A stretch of DNA of 64,000 nt from Betaproteobacteria bacterium Ga0077532 (GTDB lineage: Bacteria; Pseudomonadota; Gammaproteobacteria; Burkholderiales; Ga0077523): the NCBI GenBank assembly GCA_001464895.1, contig LNEE01000019.1, positions 124,001 to 188,000 on the forward strand. Reading direction: 5' to 3'. This document shows positions 1 through 7,763 of this stretch, in pieces (within the stretch, counting starts at the first letter, position 1; every line of letters starts with the position of its first letter). Under the pieces are notes generated by a model. That model had not been told where the DNA came from and ran no database searches. It saw only the letters and a list, made by a program, of their open reading frames with translations. The position numbers and the translations under genes are program-made.

Positions 1-1
1 G

Positions 2-205
2 CCGTTGCTGCTCACTGCCCTCGTCGTGGGCCTGATCGTCAGCATTTTCCAGGCAGCCACGCAGATCAACGAGATGACCCTGTCGTTCATCCCGAAGCTC
101 CTCGCGATGTTCGCCGTGTTTCTGCTGGCAGGCCCCTGGATGCTCGGCACCCTGATCGATTTCACCCGGCAGCTCTTCTCGTCGATTCCGCAGATCATCG
201 GCTGA
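2..205 (+). CDS. fliQ: Flagellar export protein FliQ, C-terminal part (5' cut by window edge)
   Basis: FliQ is a small inner-membrane component of the flagellar type III export gate, working with FliP and FliR. The frame is open from the first bases of the window and ends in TGA at 203-205, so only about the last 67 of roughly 89 residues are present. What is visible is a hydrophobic segment, then QAATQINEMTLSFIPK, which is the conserved FliQ cytoplasmic loop, then a second hydrophobic segment. fliR follows after 22 bases, the standard order of this operon. The TTG at position 5 is internal and not a start. Confidence 0.9.
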   Translation, partial: PLLLTALVVGLIVSIFQAATQINEMTLSFIPKLLAMFAVFLLAGPWMLGTLIDFTRQLFSSIPQIIG

Positions 206-227
206 TCCAGGCGCAGGGGGCGCGGCC

Positions 228-1019
228 TTGATCGAGCTTTCCGTCGCGCGCTTCGCCGAACTGCTGGCAGTGGTCGGTTGGCCGTTCGTTCGGATCCTTT
301 CCTTCATCGCGGCCGAACCGGTTCTGGGCAACCGAACCGTGCCGATGCGGGTGAAAGTCCTGCTCGCGCTGATGCTCGCCTTGGTCATCTCGCCCACGCT
401 GCCGCCTCCGCCGGCTGTGGATCCCGGCTCAGCAGCGGGACTCCTGATCCTCGCGCAGCAGGTCATCATCGGCGTGGCAATGGGATTCACGGCGCGGATC
501 GTCGTGGCGGCTGCGGAGATGGCGGGTCAACTGGCAGGTCTTCAGGTCGGCCTCGGTTTCGCGGTCTTCTTCGATCCCCAGGGATCCGGGCAGACCCCCA
601 TCGTCGCGCAGTTCTACGGCCTGATCGCGATCCTGACGTTGCTGGCGATGGACGGGCACCATCTGCTCCTCACGGCGCTCGCAGAGAGCTTCCGGACGTT
701 GCCCGTGTCGCTCGAACCCGTGGGTGCGCCTGGTCTGCGTGTGGTCGTCACGTGGGGGAGCGAGATCTTCCGGGCGGGGCTGATGATGTCGCTCCCCGTC
801 GTCGGAGCCCTCCTGGTGGCGAACGTGGCGCTCGGTGTCCTGACCCGCGCAGCGCCGCAGCTCAACATCTTCGCCGTCGGTTTCCCCGTCACCCTCGCCC
901 TGGGCTTCATGATGTTCTACTTGTCCGTCCCGCTCCTCGTTCCCATGATCGAGAGTCTCTCTCAGCAAGGTGTCGCCGTGATGATGCGGGCGCTCGAACA
1001 GATGCGTCCCGTGCCATGA
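228..1019 (+). CDS. fliR: Flagellar export protein FliR
   Basis: FliR is an integral membrane subunit of the flagellar export gate. The 263-residue protein has the usual family length and about six hydrophobic segments. It carries the conserved stretch around residues 80-125 that includes GFTARIV, GQLAGLQVG and the DPQG region, and it ends with an amphipathic helix. The start is TTG at 228, just after fliQ; the first residues (IELSVARFAELL) fit the FliR N-terminus. The stop overlaps the ATG of the next gene by three bases, suggesting translational coupling of a non-flagellar methyltransferase to the end of this flagellar operon. Confidence 0.93.
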   Translation: MIELSVARFAELLAVVGWPFVRILSFIAAEPVLGNRTVPMRVKVLLALMLALVISPTLPPPPAVDPGSAAGLLILAQQVIIGVAMGFTARIVVAAAEMAGQLAGLQVGLGFAVFFDPQGSGQTPIVAQFYGLIAILTLLAMDGHHLLLTALAESFRTLPVSLEPVGAPGLRVVVTWGSEIFRAGLMMSLPVVGALLVANVALGVLTRAAPQLNIFAVGFPVTLALGFMMFYLSVPLLVPMIESLSQQGVAVMMRALEQMRPVP

Positions 1020-1564
1020 GTGCCTCGAGTTCAGGCCCGATGCGGGCCGCGGTGTCTCCCTGGATCCGACGCTGGTCGCGACTCGTGGCGCCAGGCGCCG
1101 ACGTCCTCGATCTTGCCTGCGGCGGCGGGCGGCACAGTCGCTGGTTTGCATCCCGTGGACATCCGGTGACAGCGGTGGATCGAGACGTCGCGATCACGGC
1201 GTGGGCGGAGATGGAAGCGCTCGTGACGCCGCAGATCGCTGATCTGGAAGCCGGAGCCTGGCCGCTCGGTCAACGCACCTTCGGTGCGGTCGTCGTCACG
1301 AATTACCTGCATCGACCGCTGTTCCCGCATATCGTCGCTGCTGTCGCGCACGGCGGATGGTTGTTCTACGAAACCTTCGCCGCCGGCAACGAGCGTTTCG
1401 GCCGTCCGTCCAATCCGGATTTTCTCCTGCGGCCCGCAGAACTGCTGGAGGCAGTGGCCGGTCAACTGCACGTGGTTGCCTACGAGGATCGCCGGGTCGA
1501 TCGTCCTGCCCCGGCGTTGGTCCAGCGGATTGCCGCCGTCCGGGGCAGGGTTCCGGGCTGGTGA
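1016..1564 (+). CDS. Class I SAM-dependent methyltransferase, substrate unknown
   Basis: This 182-residue protein has a Rossmann-type methyltransferase core. The SAM-binding motif I, VLDLACGGGRHSR, is at about residues 29-41, followed by the acidic strand end TAVDRD that normally contacts the SAM ribose. Later motifs (VVVTNYLHRPLF and GGWLFYETFA) match the small methyltransferases often placed before dapA in betaproteobacteria. ATG at 1016 overlaps the fliR stop, and the same frame reads open further upstream only as a shadow of fliR. The substrate cannot be told from the sequence; TehB-like or cyclopropane-type families are alternatives. Confidence 0.8.
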   Translation: MSASSSGPMRAAVSPWIRRWSRLVAPGADVLDLACGGGRHSRWFASRGHPVTAVDRDVAITAWAEMEALVTPQIADLEAGAWPLGQRTFGAVVVTNYLHRPLFPHIVAAVAHGGWLFYETFAAGNERFGRPSNPDFLLRPAELLEAVAGQLHVVAYEDRRVDRPAPALVQRIAAVRGRVPGW

Positions 1565-1602
1565 CCTGTCCGCTGCAGAGGGCGTCTGCCAGGTCGTTCG
1601 GT

Positions 1603-1608
1603 TAGAAT
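1603..1608 (+). promoter_or_regulatory. Putative -10 element (TAGAAT) upstream of dapA
   Basis: TAGAAT followed by a C/G-rich stretch lies 25 bases before the dapA start. The same arrangement occurs upstream of the peroxiredoxin and fbpB genes in this window. No convincing -35 hexamer is visible at 16-18 bases. Confidence 0.4.
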
Positions 1609-1632
1609 TCCGCCTTTCACGGGGGACGCATG

Positions 1633-2526
1633 ATGCTCACTGGGAGTTTCGTCGCCATCGCGACGCCCATGCACGACGACGGCAGTCTGGATCTCGAACG
1701 CTTCCGTCAGCTCATCGATTTCCACATCGCCGAGGGGACGTCCGGCATCGTGGTCGTCGGCACCACCGGCGAGTCGCCCACGGTTGACTACGACGAGCAC
1801 TGCGCACTCATTCGCACGGCCATCGAGCACAACCGCGGTCGGGTCCCGATCATCGCCGGGACGGGTGCTAACTCCACTCGTGAGGCCATTCAGTTGCAGC
1901 GCTTTGCGCACGAGGCGGGCGCCGACATGGCGCTCTCGGTGGTTCCGTACTACAACAAGCCCAGTCAGGAAGGGCTCTACCGCCATTTCGCTGCCATCGC
2001 CGGTGCATCGCCGCTGCCCACCATCCTCTACAACGTGCCCGGACGTACGGTCGCCGATCTGCACAACGACACCGTGCTCCGGCTCGCGTCGGTGCCGAAC
2101 ATCGTCGGCATCAAGGACGCTACCGGCAGCCTCGAGCGCGGGGCGGATCTCCTGAAGCGCCTGCCTCGGGACTTCGCCGTGTACAGCGGCGACGATGGGT
2201 CCGGCCTCGCCCTCATGTTGATGGGAGGGCATGGTGTGATCTCCGTCACCGCAAACGTGGCTCCCCGCCTCATGCGCGAGATGTGCGATGCAGCGTTCGC
2301 GGGAGACAACGTCCGCGCCCGCAGCATCAACGATCGACTGCAGGGGCTGCACCGTCATCTGTTCGTGGAAGCGAACCCGATTCCCGTGAAGTGGGTCCTT
2401 GCGCAGATGGGGCTCGTTGGAGAGGCGATCCGCCTTCCTCTGACCCCGCTTTCCTCTCAGCACTTTGACGTCCTGCTCGGCGCGATGGAACAGGCAGGCA
2501 TCGCGCGCGCGGTACAGGCAGCTTGA
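1633..2526 (+). CDS. dapA: 4-hydroxy-tetrahydrodipicolinate synthase
   Basis: DapA condenses pyruvate with aspartate semialdehyde, the first committed step of lysine and diaminopimelate synthesis in the cytoplasm. The (beta/alpha)8 aldolase hallmarks are present: VGTTGESPT with the two active-site threonines, [20 protein letters not shown] with the catalytic tyrosine, and GIKDATG with the Schiff-base lysine. Two ATGs are adjacent (1630 and 1633). The second places the threonines at 44-45, exactly as in E. coli DapA, and has GGGGGA at good distance, so it is preferred. The gene is followed immediately by bamC, as in many proteobacteria. Confidence 0.96.
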   Translation: MLTGSFVAIATPMHDDGSLDLERFRQLIDFHIAEGTSGIVVVGTTGESPTVDYDEHCALIRTAIEHNRGRVPIIAGTGANSTREAIQLQRFAHEAGADMALSVVPYYNKPSQEGLYRHFAAIAGASPLPTILYNVPGRTVADLHNDTVLRLASVPNIVGIKDATGSLERGADLLKRLPRDFAVYSGDDGSGLALMLMGGHGVISVTANVAPRLMREMCDAAFAGDNVRARSINDRLQGLHRHLFVEANPIPVKWVLAQMGLVGEAIRLPLTPLSSQHFDVLLGAMEQAGIARAVQAA

Positions 2527-2540
2527 ACAACGGAGCACAT

Positions 2541-3686
2541 GTGACGATCGGTGAAAGCAAGTCGATGGCAGGGAGCGGTCTTGGCGCGGGAATGATCGCA
2601 GCGCTGGTGGCCGTGTCAGTCCTCTCCGGATGCGGCAGCGTCTTCGAGGGCAAGAAGATCGACTACAAGTCCGCAGGCAAGCTGCCCCCGTTGGAAGTGC
2701 CGCCTGACCTCGCGTCACCGCCCACGGGTTCGCGCTATGCGGTTCCCGATGCGGAGCAGAAGAACACGTTCTCACAGTACGAACAGAGCCGGGGCACGCC
2801 CGCGGCGACCGGGGCGCCGGTTGCGGTCCTGCCGCCGATCGAGCAAGTCCAGATGCAACGGGGAGGCATTCAGCGATGGCTGGTGGTCAAGGCGCCCCCC
2901 GACGCCGTGTGGCCGCTCGTGAGGGATTTCTGGCAGGAGAACGGGTTCCTCATCGACACCGAGGACGTCCGGGCTGGCTGGATGGAAACCGACTGGGCCG
3001 AGAATCGCGCGAAGATTCCCGTTGGAGGACTCACGGGGATCATCAACAGGGCCCTCGATGGGGTGGTCTCATTGCCCGAGAGGGACAAGTTCCGGACCCG
3101 TCTGGAGCGCGCTCCCGATGGGGCGACCGAGGTCTACGTGAGCCACAAGGGCATGGCAGAGGTCCATGTACGTGAACACGACAACAATACGCGCTGGCAG
3201 GTTCGCCCGACGGATACCGAGCTCGAAGCCCTCATGCTTTCGCGGCTTGCGCAGCGCATGGGACTCGATGAACCCCAGGCCAAGGCTGTTGCTCGCGCGG
3301 CCGACTTGACGCCGCCCCAGGCCTCGCTCGTGACTTCCGGCGATGGCACGTCAGTGGCCTTGCCGGATGCGTTCGACCGGGCCTGGCGTCGCGTCGGCCT
3401 GGCGCTCGATCGCGTCGGCTTCATGGTCGAGGACCGCAATCGGGCCGATGGTGTCTACTTCGTGAAGTACCAGGATCCCGACGCGGCGCCGATCAAGCGT
3501 ACTGGTGTGTCCAAGCTCGCTTTCTGGCGAAGCGACGAAAAGCCGGGTCCAGTCCAGTACCGCGTGCGCGTTGCTGGTCAGCCTGGTAGCGGAACGGAAG
3601 TGAGGGTGCTGGGCAAGGATGGTGCGCCGGAGAAGTCCGAAACGGCGAAGCGCATCCTCGGCCTTCTCGTCGAGCAGTTGAAGTAG
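2541..3686 (+). CDS. bamC: Outer membrane assembly lipoprotein BamC
   Basis: BamC (NlpB, DapX) is an accessory lipoprotein of the BAM complex that inserts beta-barrel proteins into the outer membrane. The 381-residue protein starts with a hydrophobic signal ending in VLSGC, a lipobox with the acylated cysteine near residue 31. A proline-rich unstructured segment with LPPLEVPPDLASPP follows, the part that contacts BamD, and then two helix-grip domains. GTG at 2541 is chosen because GGAG sits six bases upstream and the segment includes a lysine. TTG at 2523, overlapping the dapA stop, and ATG at 2565 are alternatives. Its position behind dapA is the classical arrangement. Confidence 0.92.
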   Translation: MTIGESKSMAGSGLGAGMIAALVAVSVLSGCGSVFEGKKIDYKSAGKLPPLEVPPDLASPPTGSRYAVPDAEQKNTFSQYEQSRGTPAATGAPVAVLPPIEQVQMQRGGIQRWLVVKAPPDAVWPLVRDFWQENGFLIDTEDVRAGWMETDWAENRAKIPVGGLTGIINRALDGVVSLPERDKFRTRLERAPDGATEVYVSHKGMAEVHVREHDNNTRWQVRPTDTELEALMLSRLAQRMGLDEPQAKAVARAADLTPPQASLVTSGDGTSVALPDAFDRAWRRVGLALDRVGFMVEDRNRADGVYFVKYQDPDAAPIKRTGVSKLAFWRSDEKPGPVQYRVRVAGQPGSGTEVRVLGKDGAPEKSETAKRILGLLVEQLK

Positions 3687-3731
3687 TCGTCGGTCCACCT
3701 GCCGGCGGATTGCCAAACGGTCAGTTCTCGA

Positions 3732-4502
3732 GTGCGGTTTGCGTATCTGGGCAGTGGAAGCCAGGGAAATGGCCTGGTGGTTCAGGTTGGGGCCACCACG
3801 CTTCTCCTCGACTGCGGCTTCCCGGCGGCCGACACCGTGCGTCGCCTGGCGAGACTGGGGCTGGCGCCCGGTGACCTGTCGGGAATCCTCGTCACTCACG
3901 AGCACTCCGATCACATCGGCGGCGTGCCTGCTTTCGCGCGAAGGTTCTCGCTGCCGGTCTGGCTCTCCCACGGCACGCTTCGCGGCACGGGTCTCGATTT
4001 CCGCGGCGTGCGTGTCGAGGTCCTGCAGGGCTTCAAGACTTTCTCGGTCGGGGAGGTGAATGTCGAACCCTATCCGGTGCCGCACGACGCTGGAGAGCCC
4101 GTTCAGTACGTGTTCACGGACGGGTGTGCACGCTTCGGGGTACTGACCGACGTCGGGTCTGCAACCTCACACATCCGTTCGATGCTGACCAGTTGCGACG
4201 CGCTCGCTCTGGAATGCAACCACGACGTCGAGATGCTTCGGAACGGGCCCTATCCACCCGGACTGAAGCGCCGGGTCGCCGGCGACTTCGGGCATCTCTC
4301 GAACGCCGCAGCGGCAGATCTGCTCGCGAGCCTCGATCGCTCCCGCCTCAAGCATCTCATCGCCGTGCACCTGTCACTGAAGAACAATACCGTCGACCTC
4401 GCCCGCGAGGCGCTCGCTCGCGTCGTCGGCTGCGAGCCCGCGTGGATCGGGGTTGCGGATCAGTTCGCTGGTCTCGACTGGCGGGAGATCGGATCAGATT
4501 GA
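3732..4502 (+). CDS. MBL-fold metallo-hydrolase, WalJ/YycJ-like
   Basis: The 256-residue protein is a metallo-beta-lactamase-fold hydrolase. It carries the metal motif THEHSDH near residues 56-62, a GSGSQGN start typical of the YycJ/VicX group, and later histidine and aspartate ligands (VPHDA, VLTDVG, DFGHLSNA, VHLS). Members of this group are thought to be nucleases or phosphodiesterases linked to DNA or cell-envelope maintenance; the exact substrate is unknown. The start is GTG at 3732, 46 bases after bamC, so it is probably the last gene of the dapA-bamC unit. Confidence 0.85.
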   Translation: MRFAYLGSGSQGNGLVVQVGATTLLLDCGFPAADTVRRLARLGLAPGDLSGILVTHEHSDHIGGVPAFARRFSLPVWLSHGTLRGTGLDFRGVRVEVLQGFKTFSVGEVNVEPYPVPHDAGEPVQYVFTDGCARFGVLTDVGSATSHIRSMLTSCDALALECNHDVEMLRNGPYPPGLKRRVAGDFGHLSNAAAADLLASLDRSRLKHLIAVHLSLKNNTVDLAREALARVVGCEPAWIGVADQFAGLDWREIGSD

Positions 4503-4551
4503 CGGGTGCGCCAGGGGTCTGACCTCCGCGCCTCACGCAATTCCGAAGTCG

Positions 4552-4581
4552 AAAAAAAAGCCGACCCCTGGGGGTCGGCTT
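4552..4581 (-). terminator. Rho-independent terminator of the Ala/Pro-rich lipoprotein gene
   Basis: An 11-bp perfect stem (AAGCCGACCCC with its complement, loop of two) is followed on the minus strand by a run of eight T. It lies 31 bases downstream of the stop of the minus-strand lipoprotein gene and may also serve the convergent hydrolase gene. Confidence 0.9.
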
Positions 4582-4612
4582 CGCTCCAAACTGGCTGAAC
4601 GCCAGCGATGGA

Positions 4613-4852
4613 TTACTTCTTCTCTTCTTCCTTCGCGGCATCGGCCGGGGCTGCATCAGCGGCAGGGGCAGCACCGTCGGCAGGTGCGGCACCGTCGGCC
4701 GGGGCAGCGGCATCAGCCGGTGCCGGGGCTTCGGGGGCGGGCGCCGGAGCGGGTTCGGCGGCCGGCGCCGGAGCGGGTGCGGGTTCTTCCGTCTTGCCGC
4801 AAGCAGCAAGGGTCAGGGCAAAAACAGCGGCTGCGATGAGGGCACGAGTCAT
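4613..4852 (-). CDS. Small Ala/Pro-rich lipoprotein, function unknown
   Basis: This 79-residue product has a signal peptide with the lipobox LAAC, giving a predicted acylated cysteine at residue 18. The mature part is almost only alanine, proline, glutamate and aspartate in short repeats (PAPAP, then PADGA and PADA units) and ends with EEEKK. Such low-complexity tails are probably periplasmic spacers and carry no recognisable domain. A strong terminator follows directly, so the gene appears to be transcribed alone. The tandem GC-rich repeats make its length likely to vary between strains. I do not recognise a named family. Confidence 0.75.
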   Translation of the reverse strand: MTRALIAAAVFALTLAACGKTEEPAPAPAPAAEPAPAPAPEAPAPADAAAPADGAAPADGAAPAADAAPADAAKEEEKK

Positions 4853-4940
4853 GGTAGTTCCTTGAAATGGACGGTTGTGGGCTGCAAAATCTTTCGTTCG
4901 AGCAAGGACTTACGGCACTCAACCCAAACGATGGCCGGGA

Positions 4941-4959
4941 TTGTAACAGACTCTTACAA
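4941..4959 (-). promoter_or_regulatory. Inverted repeat / possible -10 region upstream of the lipoprotein gene
   Basis: TTGTAA, seven bases, TTACAA forms an inverted repeat 89 bases upstream of the lipoprotein start. On the minus strand it contains TACAAT, a plausible -10 hexamer. No clear -35 is visible, so this may be either an operator or a promoter. Confidence 0.3.
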
Positions 4960-4989
4960 AGTATTGCCAGCAGTGAAAACCGTTTTCTT

Positions 4990-5496
4990 TCAAAGCCCCA
5001 GGGTCGTTCCCGACAGGCCGGGGTCGGACGCGGCCCAGATCTGATCGAAGCGCTGAATCCGGCTCTGGGCACTCTCCGGATCGTCGATCGCCAGCAGACC
5101 CCGTGGCAGATCGGCGTGAAATCGGTGGACGAAATGCCGTCCGTCCACGATCACCAACGGATCTTCGGCGCGCCGGGCTTCGTCGCGGGTCCTGTGGACT
5201 GCCATCACGTGCGCACATGGCTCGAGCAGCGCGCGAAGTCTCGGCGTGTTTCTGACCATGGACTCGGGATCATGAAGTGCGATGCGGACAAGATGTCGGG
5301 GGCTACCGAGACAGAGGCGCCGAAGACACGCCACACGTTCCGGTTTGTCCCAGCGTGCGTCGAGTGCCCGGTCGAAGATGAAAACCTGGCGGCGCGCACG
5401 TAGTAGAACTTCGTCCAGCGCCAGCTGGTGGTCGCTGTCGGATGCGAGTGGGCGACGGATTGCCGGCGTCGCCTCATCCTCTTCATGCATCGTCAT
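4990..5496 (-). CDS. Conserved hypothetical protein paired with the ribosomal oxygenase (DUF7931-like)
   Basis: This 168-residue protein has no signal peptide. The body (QVFIFDRALDARWD, ACLRRLCLGSPRHLVRIALHD, DPLVIVDGRHFVHRFHADLPRG) resembles a single, degenerate phospholipase-D-like module seen in small proteobacterial proteins, now placed, as I recall, in DUF7931; that label is from memory. Its start overlaps the end of the roxA-like gene by 14 bases, so the two are translationally coupled. Function is unknown. The coupling suggests a role connected with ribosomal protein modification or its control, but nothing in the sequence proves this. Confidence 0.7.
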   Translation of the reverse strand: MTMHEEDEATPAIRRPLASDSDHQLALDEVLLRARRQVFIFDRALDARWDKPERVACLRRLCLGSPRHLVRIALHDPESMVRNTPRLRALLEPCAHVMAVHRTRDEARRAEDPLVIVDGRHFVHRFHADLPRGLLAIDDPESAQSRIQRFDQIWAASDPGLSGTTLGL

Positions 5497-6628
5497 CCTC
5501 CTCGGCGGCGGACCGCGCTGTCAGGAAGCCATCGGCGAACCACGTGTGCAGCAGCCGAACCACGGCCCCTGGAACATCGCTCGTGGTGAGCGTTCGGCGA
5601 TCGGCGAGTTGCATGAGCGCAGCGGGGACCCCGCGGGGAAATCGCACGCACTCGCCGTTCAGGTACACAGCCTTGGGCCCATAGAGGAGGATGCTCCTGC
5701 GATCGAGAGCAACGCCGCGACGCGCGAGCAGCTTTGCGAAGGCTGCAGGTGCTGGCACCTTCTCGGGCGGATCGAAGAAGACGTGAGCCTTCGGTTCCGA
5801 CAAATACACGCCGAGGAAGTCTGCGACGTCGGAGCGATTCCAGCGCACGGCGGCTATCGCTTCCAAGGTCGCATCGATCATCGGGGTGGGAATACGCCCA
5901 GCCGCGCGGACTGCGGGCTGTCCAGGGTCGGCATAGCGCCCCGGAAGGTCTATGCGTGAGGACAGATCCGAGAAGAACTCGCCAGCCAACTCCGTACGCG
6001 ACGGCGCACGGAAACCGATCGAGTACGTGAAGCATTCATCGATGGCGACCCCGTCGTGCGCGTAGTCGGGCGGCAGATAGAGCATGTCGCCCGGGTCCAG
6101 CACCCACTCGTGTTCGTGCGCGAAGCGTTTGAGAATCTTCAGTGGCACGCCGGGGCGCAGGTCATGGGAGGGCTGGCGACCGACACGCCACCGGCGTCGC
6201 CCCGGACCTTGCAGCAGGAAGACATCGTACGAGTCGAAGTGCGCCCCGACGCCTCCTCCCGGTACGGCGTAGCTGACCATGAGATCGTCGAGCCGCGCGG
6301 CAGGCACGAAATCGAATCGATGCAGGAGTCGATCGGCGGCGTCGAGGTGAAGGTTCACGCCCTGGACCAGCACGGTCCAGTTGCTCGCTGGCAGCCGGGC
6401 GAAATCCTTCATCGAGAACGGCCCGTGTTCGAGGTGCCAACGACGACCTTCGCGAACCACGAGTCGTGACTCCACGTCCGGATCGCAGGCAAGTCCCAGG
6501 ATCCCATTCCGGTCGAACAGGCCCGCGAACTCGGGGATGGCCTGGCGGATCAGCCGCGCTTCCCGATGCCACGACTCGCGCATGAAGCGTGCGGGCGACA
6601 GTGCACCCAGGGGGGAAGGGGTGGTCAT
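5483..6628 (-). CDS. roxA: Ribosomal oxygenase, JmjC/cupin 2-oxoglutarate-dependent (RoxA/YcfD-like)
   Basis: Members of this family hydroxylate an arginine of ribosomal protein L16, using Fe(II), oxygen and 2-oxoglutarate. The 381-residue sequence shows the metal triad: H130 and D132 in GGGVGAHFDSYDVF, and H191 in LPPDYAHDG. The surrounding LLQGPGRRRWRVG is nearly identical to that of E. coli YcfD. A C-terminal winged-helix region follows, as in the E. coli enzyme. ATG at 6628 begins MTTPSPLGALSP. The gene is transcribed away from the peroxiredoxin gene and is coupled to the small protein downstream. Confidence 0.88.
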   Translation of the reverse strand: MTTPSPLGALSPARFMRESWHREARLIRQAIPEFAGLFDRNGILGLACDPDVESRLVVREGRRWHLEHGPFSMKDFARLPASNWTVLVQGVNLHLDAADRLLHRFDFVPAARLDDLMVSYAVPGGGVGAHFDSYDVFLLQGPGRRRWRVGRQPSHDLRPGVPLKILKRFAHEHEWVLDPGDMLYLPPDYAHDGVAIDECFTYSIGFRAPSRTELAGEFFSDLSSRIDLPGRYADPGQPAVRAAGRIPTPMIDATLEAIAAVRWNRSDVADFLGVYLSEPKAHVFFDPPEKVPAPAAFAKLLARRGVALDRRSILLYGPKAVYLNGECVRFPRGVPAALMQLADRRTLTTSDVPGAVVRLLHTWFADGFLTARSAAEEDDDA

Positions 6629-6693
6629 GAAGTGGCTTGTTCCGTGACTGCGACTGGGGTGGTGGGAACGGCGGTCGCGCAGGTGAATTCAGT

Positions 6694-6699
6694 TAGAAT
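6694..6699 (+). promoter_or_regulatory. Putative -10 element (TAGAAT) upstream of the peroxiredoxin gene
   Basis: TAGAAT followed by CGGCCGCG lies about 50 bases before the start. It has the same form as the elements before dapA and fbpB. There is no clear -35. Confidence 0.35.
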
Positions 6700-6748
6700 C
6701 GGCCGCGCAGTGCCGGGGAAGTCGAAGGTGTAGAGGGGGTTCGATTCC

Positions 6749-7216
6749 ATGCTGAACGTAGGAGATGCCGCGCCACGTTTCGATCTGCCCGATGCAGAGA
6801 TGGAAATGGTGAGCCTCGACGAATTCCTCGGCAAGTACAACGTGGTGCTGTACTTCTACCCGAAGGACGACACCCCGGGCTGCACCATCGAGGCCATCGA
6901 TTTCAGCGATCTCGACGATCAGTTCCGCAAGGCGGGCGCGGTCGTTGTGGGTGTCAGCATGGACGATTGCCTCTCGCATGGTGACTTCCGCGACAAGCAC
7001 GGGTTGGCCATCGTGCTGCTGTCCGACGAGGACGGCGAGGTCTGCGCGAAGTACGGGGTTCTCAACGAGAAGGAATACGAAGGTCGGCGCAGGCGGTGTG
7101 TGCAGCGCTCCACCTTCATCATCGATCGCACGGGGTCCCTCGCGCGCGTGATGTACGGTGTGGCCCCCAAGGGGCATGCGGCCGAGATACTCAATCTGGT
7201 GAAGGGGATGGCATGA
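6749..7216 (+). CDS. bcp: Thioredoxin-dependent peroxiredoxin, Bcp/PrxQ type with unusual cysteines
   Basis: This cytoplasmic thiol peroxidase reduces hydroperoxides. The 155-residue protein has the peroxidatic motif PKDDTPGCTIE with the catalytic cysteine at residue 45. The usual resolving cysteine five residues later is isoleucine (EAIDF instead of the common EACxF). Other cysteines occur at residue 74 (VSMDDCLSH) and further on in GEVCAKYG and RRCVQRS, any of which could resolve the sulfenic acid; alternatively the enzyme works as a 1-Cys type. ATG at 6749 begins MLNVGDAAPRFDLP, as in family members. The stop overlaps the start of the slyD-like gene, so the two form an operon. Confidence 0.9.
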   Translation: MLNVGDAAPRFDLPDAEMEMVSLDEFLGKYNVVLYFYPKDDTPGCTIEAIDFSDLDDQFRKAGAVVVGVSMDDCLSHGDFRDKHGLAIVLLSDEDGEVCAKYGVLNEKEYEGRRRRCVQRSTFIIDRTGSLARVMYGVAPKGHAAEILNLVKGMA

Positions 7217-7698
7217 GCTTGACGATCGAGAAGAACACCGTGGTGTCGCTGCAGTACGAATTGTTCGACGAGGCAGGCACGCTCATCGAGAAGACCGACA
7301 CTCCCATCACTTATCTGCACGGCGGCTACGACGGCATCTTCCCGCGCGTCGAGGCCGAGTTGAACGGCAAGCAGTCCGGTCACGCGTGCGTGATTCCACT
7401 GAAGCCCGAGGAAGCCTTCGGAGACCACGACAAGGAGTTGATCCGCTCGGAGCCGCGCAACCTGTTCCCGAAGAACGTCGCGGTCGGGATGCAGTTCCAG
7501 GGCACGGCCCAAGGTTCCGATCACATCGCGGTATACACGGTGACCGAGGTGGGCACTGAAAGCGTGGTCGTCGACGCCAATCATCCGCTCGCCGGCAAGA
7601 CCGTGAAGTTCTCGTGCACCGTCACCGAAGTGCGCAAAGCCACGCCGGAGGAGGTGACCCACGGTCACGTCCACGGCGCAGGTGGTCACCACCACTGA
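7213..7698 (+). CDS. slyD: FKBP-type peptidyl-prolyl isomerase, SlyD-like
   Basis: SlyD proteins are cytoplasmic prolyl isomerases and chaperones whose metal-binding tails can deliver nickel. The 161-residue protein has an N-terminal FKBP half (VVSLQYELFDEAG, TYLHGG), an inserted IF chaperone domain with the PEEAFGDHD start, and the DANHPLAGKTVKFSCTV signature of the returning FKBP strand. It ends in a short histidine-rich tail (HGHVHGAGGHHH) fit for Ni or Zn binding but shorter than that of E. coli. ATG at 7213 overlaps the peroxiredoxin stop. The window also has nikR and a candidate nickel receptor about 25 kb away. Confidence 0.93.
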   Translation: MSLTIEKNTVVSLQYELFDEAGTLIEKTDTPITYLHGGYDGIFPRVEAELNGKQSGHACVIPLKPEEAFGDHDKELIRSEPRNLFPKNVAVGMQFQGTAQGSDHIAVYTVTEVGTESVVVDANHPLAGKTVKFSCTVTEVRKATPEEVTHGHVHGAGGHHH

Positions 7699-7723
7699 CC
7701 TTGCGACGTTGCTGCCTCACGCG

Positions 7724-7756
7724 CCGGGGACGGCGGGCCCGGCCCGCCGTCCCCGG
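7724..7756. terminator. GC-rich bidirectional hairpin between slyD and pqqE
   Basis: A perfect 16-bp inverted repeat (CCGGGGACGGCGGGCC and complement) is centred between two convergent genes. There is no T-run on either side, so it could act as a terminator or an mRNA-stabilising stem rather than a classical intrinsic terminator. Confidence 0.6.
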
Positions 7757-7763
7757 TGTCGTT

